Source: Nitrosomonadales bacterium (GTDB taxonomy: Bacteria > Pseudomonadota > Gammaproteobacteria > Burkholderiales > Sulfuricellaceae). Taken from it: DNA of 7,376 nucleotides. The stretch is taken from positions 1 to 7,376 of the forward strand of contig PQAG01000206.1 in NCBI GenBank assembly GCA_003104895.1, in the 5' to 3' direction. A program made the translations under genes and the position numbers. Below the pieces are notes generated by a model. That model saw nothing but the letters and a program-made list of their open reading frames with translations, was not told the origin of the DNA and did no database searches. Positions 5,838 through 7,376 of this stretch are shown here, one piece after another (the stretch's first letter is position 1; the number at the start of each line of letters is the position of its first letter).

Positions 5838-7211
5838 TTAGGGGGCAGGAAACAGCTTGCCGGGGTTAAGAATCTGATTGGGGTCGAAAACCTGCTTGAT
5901 GTCGCGCATCAGCTGCAGCGTCACGGGGTCGATCTCGCGCGCCACGAAAGGCCGCTTTTCCCGCCCCACGCCATGTTCGCCCGAGAGCGTGCCATTGAGC
6001 CGCAGCACCAGCGAGAAAATTTCGTCCAGACAGGCTTCGGCGCGCTGTGACTCCTCCGCATCATCGGGGTTCACCAGCAGGTTGACGTGGATGTTGCCGT
6101 TGCCGGCATGGCCGAAATTGGCGTTGGCAATGCCATATTTCGCGCTGAGGGCAGCCAGCCCCTGCAGCAGTTCGGGCAGGCGGGACACCGGCACCGCCAC
6201 GTCCTCGTTGATCTTTTTCGGCGCGATGTCGCGCAGCAGGGGGGAAAGCGCCTTGCGTGCCGCCCACAAGGCCTTGAGATCGGGCGCGAGTTCGGCCCGG
6301 ATCAGCCCCTCATTGGCGCAAGCGGCGCGAATGGCCCCGGCATTGGCCTGCACCTCGCTGGCCGAGCCGTCCACCTCGATCATCAGCAAGGCCTGGGTTT
6401 CTTCCGGCAGCAGACCGGGGTGGCGGGCGCGAATCAGATTGAGCGAGGCCTGGTCGAGAAATTCCAGCGCGCTGGGCAGGGCGGGCTGCGCCATGATGGC
6501 GGCAATCGCCGCAGCGCAGCTGGCGATGTCGCGGTAATGCGCGGTCAGGCCGCCCACGGCGGCGGGCAGGGGGGTCAGCTTGAGGGTGGCTTCGGTGATG
6601 ATGGCAAGCGTCCCTTCGGAACCGACCAGGAGCCGGGTCAGATCGTAGCCCACCACGCCCTTGGTGGTGTAGCAGCCGGTCCTGATGATCTCGCCCTTGC
6701 CGGTGACTGCCGTCAGCCCCAGCACGTGGTCGCGCGTCACCCCGTATTTCACTGCATGCGGGCCGCCGGCGCAGGTGGCGAGATTGCCGCCGACGCTGCA
6801 ATAGGGCGCGCTGGAAGGGTCCGGCGGCCAGAAGAAGCCGTGCGGGCGCGCGGCATCCTGCACTTCCTGGTTCAGTACCCCCGGCTCGCACACCAGCACG
6901 CGGTTGGCCGGGTCCACGGCCACGATGCGCCGCATGCGCTCCAGCGACAGGGCGACGCCGCCCTGCTCCGGAATGCTGGCCCCGGCCGTGCCCGTGCCGC
7001 GCCCGCGCGGCGTGAGCGGCACCTGGAATTCGTTGCACAAGAGGATGATCTGCTGCACATCCGCGGTGCTGGCGGCAAACACCACGGCCTCTGGCGGAAA
7101 GATCTTGCGGCTGTTGTCATAGCCATAGGCCAGGCAGGAGGCCGCATCGGTGAGCAGGTTCTCCGCACCCACGATGGCGCCGAGACGGGTCAGGAATTCT
7201 GCAGGCAGCAT
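5838..7211 (-). CDS. glcD: GlcD-type FAD-linked 2-hydroxyacid oxidase/dehydrogenase
   Basis: This 457-residue flavoprotein belongs to the FAD_binding_4 / FAD-oxidase_C family, which includes the glycolate oxidase subunit GlcD and D-lactate and D-2-hydroxyglutarate dehydrogenases. Residues below are numbered from the chosen ATG. The FAD-binding part shows PRGRGTGTAG (68-77), SVGGNLATCAGG (139-150) and GYDLTRLLVGSEGTLAI (188-204). The C-terminal substrate domain has FGHAGNGNIHVN (366-377), GEHGVG (411-416) and the family-typical ending FDPNQILNPGKLFP. It has no signal peptide or iron-sulfur motif. GlcE and GlcF partners are absent from the visible neighbourhood, so the substrate (glycolate, D-lactate or another 2-hydroxyacid) is open. 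ATG at 7211 has GAAGG 6 nt upstream; an in-frame TTG two codons earlier at 7217 has AGGAG at 6 nt, so the start is uncertain by two residues. A yeaD-like gene follows 17 nt downstream. Confidence 0.92.
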   Translation of the reverse strand: MLPAEFLTRLGAIVGAENLLTDAASCLAYGYDNSRKIFPPEAVVFAASTADVQQIILLCNEFQVPLTPRGRGTGTAGASIPEQGGVALSLERMRRIVAVDPANRVLVCEPGVLNQEVQDAARPHGFFWPPDPSSAPYCSVGGNLATCAGGPHAVKYGVTRDHVLGLTAVTGKGEIIRTGCYTTKGVVGYDLTRLLVGSEGTLAIITEATLKLTPLPAAVGGLTAHYRDIASCAAAIAAIMAQPALPSALEFLDQASLNLIRARHPGLLPEETQALLMIEVDGSASEVQANAGAIRAACANEGLIRAELAPDLKALWAARKALSPLLRDIAPKKINEDVAVPVSRLPELLQGLAALSAKYGIANANFGHAGNGNIHVNLLVNPDDAEESQRAEACLDEIFSLVLRLNGTLSGEHGVGREKRPFVAREIDPVTLQLMRDIKQVFDPNQILNPGKLFPAP

Positions 7212-7301
7212 GACCAACCTTCTCTCCTGGCTCTCTCCCGTTGCCTGAGCGTAGCCGAAGGCTGGGAGAGGGGGACACAGGCTCGCTGCGCGAGTTTCTG
7301 C
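7212..7301. repeat. Intergenic stretch with nested inverted repeats (dispersed-repeat-like)
   Basis: This 90-bp gap between the partial gene and the glcD-like gene holds an outer inverted repeat CTCTCTCCC (7231-7239) / GGGAGAGGG (7264-7272), 8 of 9 paired, with an inner GCCT (7243-7246) / AGGC (7259-7262) pairing, and an alternative small hairpin AGCC-GAA-GGCT (7253-7263). A separate hairpin CTCGC-TGC-GCGAG lies at 7282-7294, about 7 nt after the stop of the partial gene. No T tract follows on either strand, so a classical terminator is not supported. The composition recalls CCCTCTCCC...GGGAGAGGG elements found between genes in many high-GC proteobacteria; that is recollection, not a search. 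Confidence 0.5.
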
Positions 7302-7376
7302 TTATAACGCACGGATCTTGGCGATGGTGGAGGTCGTCGAGCGCTCGAACAGGAAGGGAATGGAATGAACCTGCCC
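7302..7376 (-). CDS. C-terminal end of an unidentified protein (N-terminal part outside window)
   Basis: The minus strand is open from the window edge to a TAA at 7304-7302 and encodes 24 residues containing VHSIPFLFERSTT and ending IAKIRAL. Its codon choice (C or G in most third positions) fits the neighbouring genes, and it points the same way as the glcD-like gene 90 bp downstream, so the two might share a transcript. I do not recognise the family from so short a tail. It could in principle be a chance open frame at the edge. Confidence 0.5.
   Translation of the reverse strand, partial: GQVHSIPFLFERSTTSTIAKIRAL

Noticed and set aside
6087..7307. A 406-codon plus-strand frame opposite the glcD-like gene
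   Set aside because: It is low in recognisable motifs, Gly/Ala/Gln/Arg-rich, and antisense to a gene with all family motifs. It also runs through the intergenic repeats.

Overview
The window looks like chromosomal DNA of a high-GC Gram-negative bacterium, most likely a betaproteobacterium. This is inferred from protein family flavour: a PhoP/PhoQ-type two-component pair resembling the Pseudomonas/betaproteobacterial forms, a broad Lon-family protease with an AAA_32-type ATPase, a GlcD-type flavoprotein and a YeaD-type sugar-phosphate mutarotase. No phylogeny was run. There are no RNA genes, CRISPR arrays, insertion sequences or phage genes. Coding density is high and codon use is uniform, so most of this is core or soft-core chromosome.

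Layout. (1) Bases 1-1765 (+): the 3' part of a phoP-like response regulator, overlapping by one base a complete phoQ-like sensor kinase. (2) Bases 1762-4146 (-): a Lon-family ATP-dependent protease convergent with the kinase gene; the two stop codons lie in one CTAG palindrome, so no terminator space exists between them. (3) Bases 4147-4414: a divergent intergenic region with a 13-bp palindrome and a second 11-bp palindrome near the protease start, and, on the other side, a promoter whose -35 position is occupied by a tandem GTTAAG-N5-GTTAAG repeat. (4) Bases 4415-4858 (+): a small exported glycine-zipper protein with a Tyr/Arg/His-rich tail, followed by a strong intrinsic terminator. (5) Bases 4915-7211 (-): a two-gene unit, glcD-like flavoprotein then yeaD-like mutarotase, 17 nt apart. 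(6) Bases 7212-7301: a short non-coding stretch with nested inverted repeats that looks like a dispersed intergenic element. (7) Bases 7302-7376 (-): the last 24 codons of an unidentified gene.

The most interesting link is between regions 1 and 3. The tandem repeat in front of the glycine-zipper gene has the half-site length, 11-bp period and distance to the -10 hexamer expected for a PhoP/PmrA-type activator site, and a PhoP-like regulator is encoded about 4 kb away. The working hypothesis is that the envelope protein is a target of this two-component system. I did not find a clearly new multi-gene system here.
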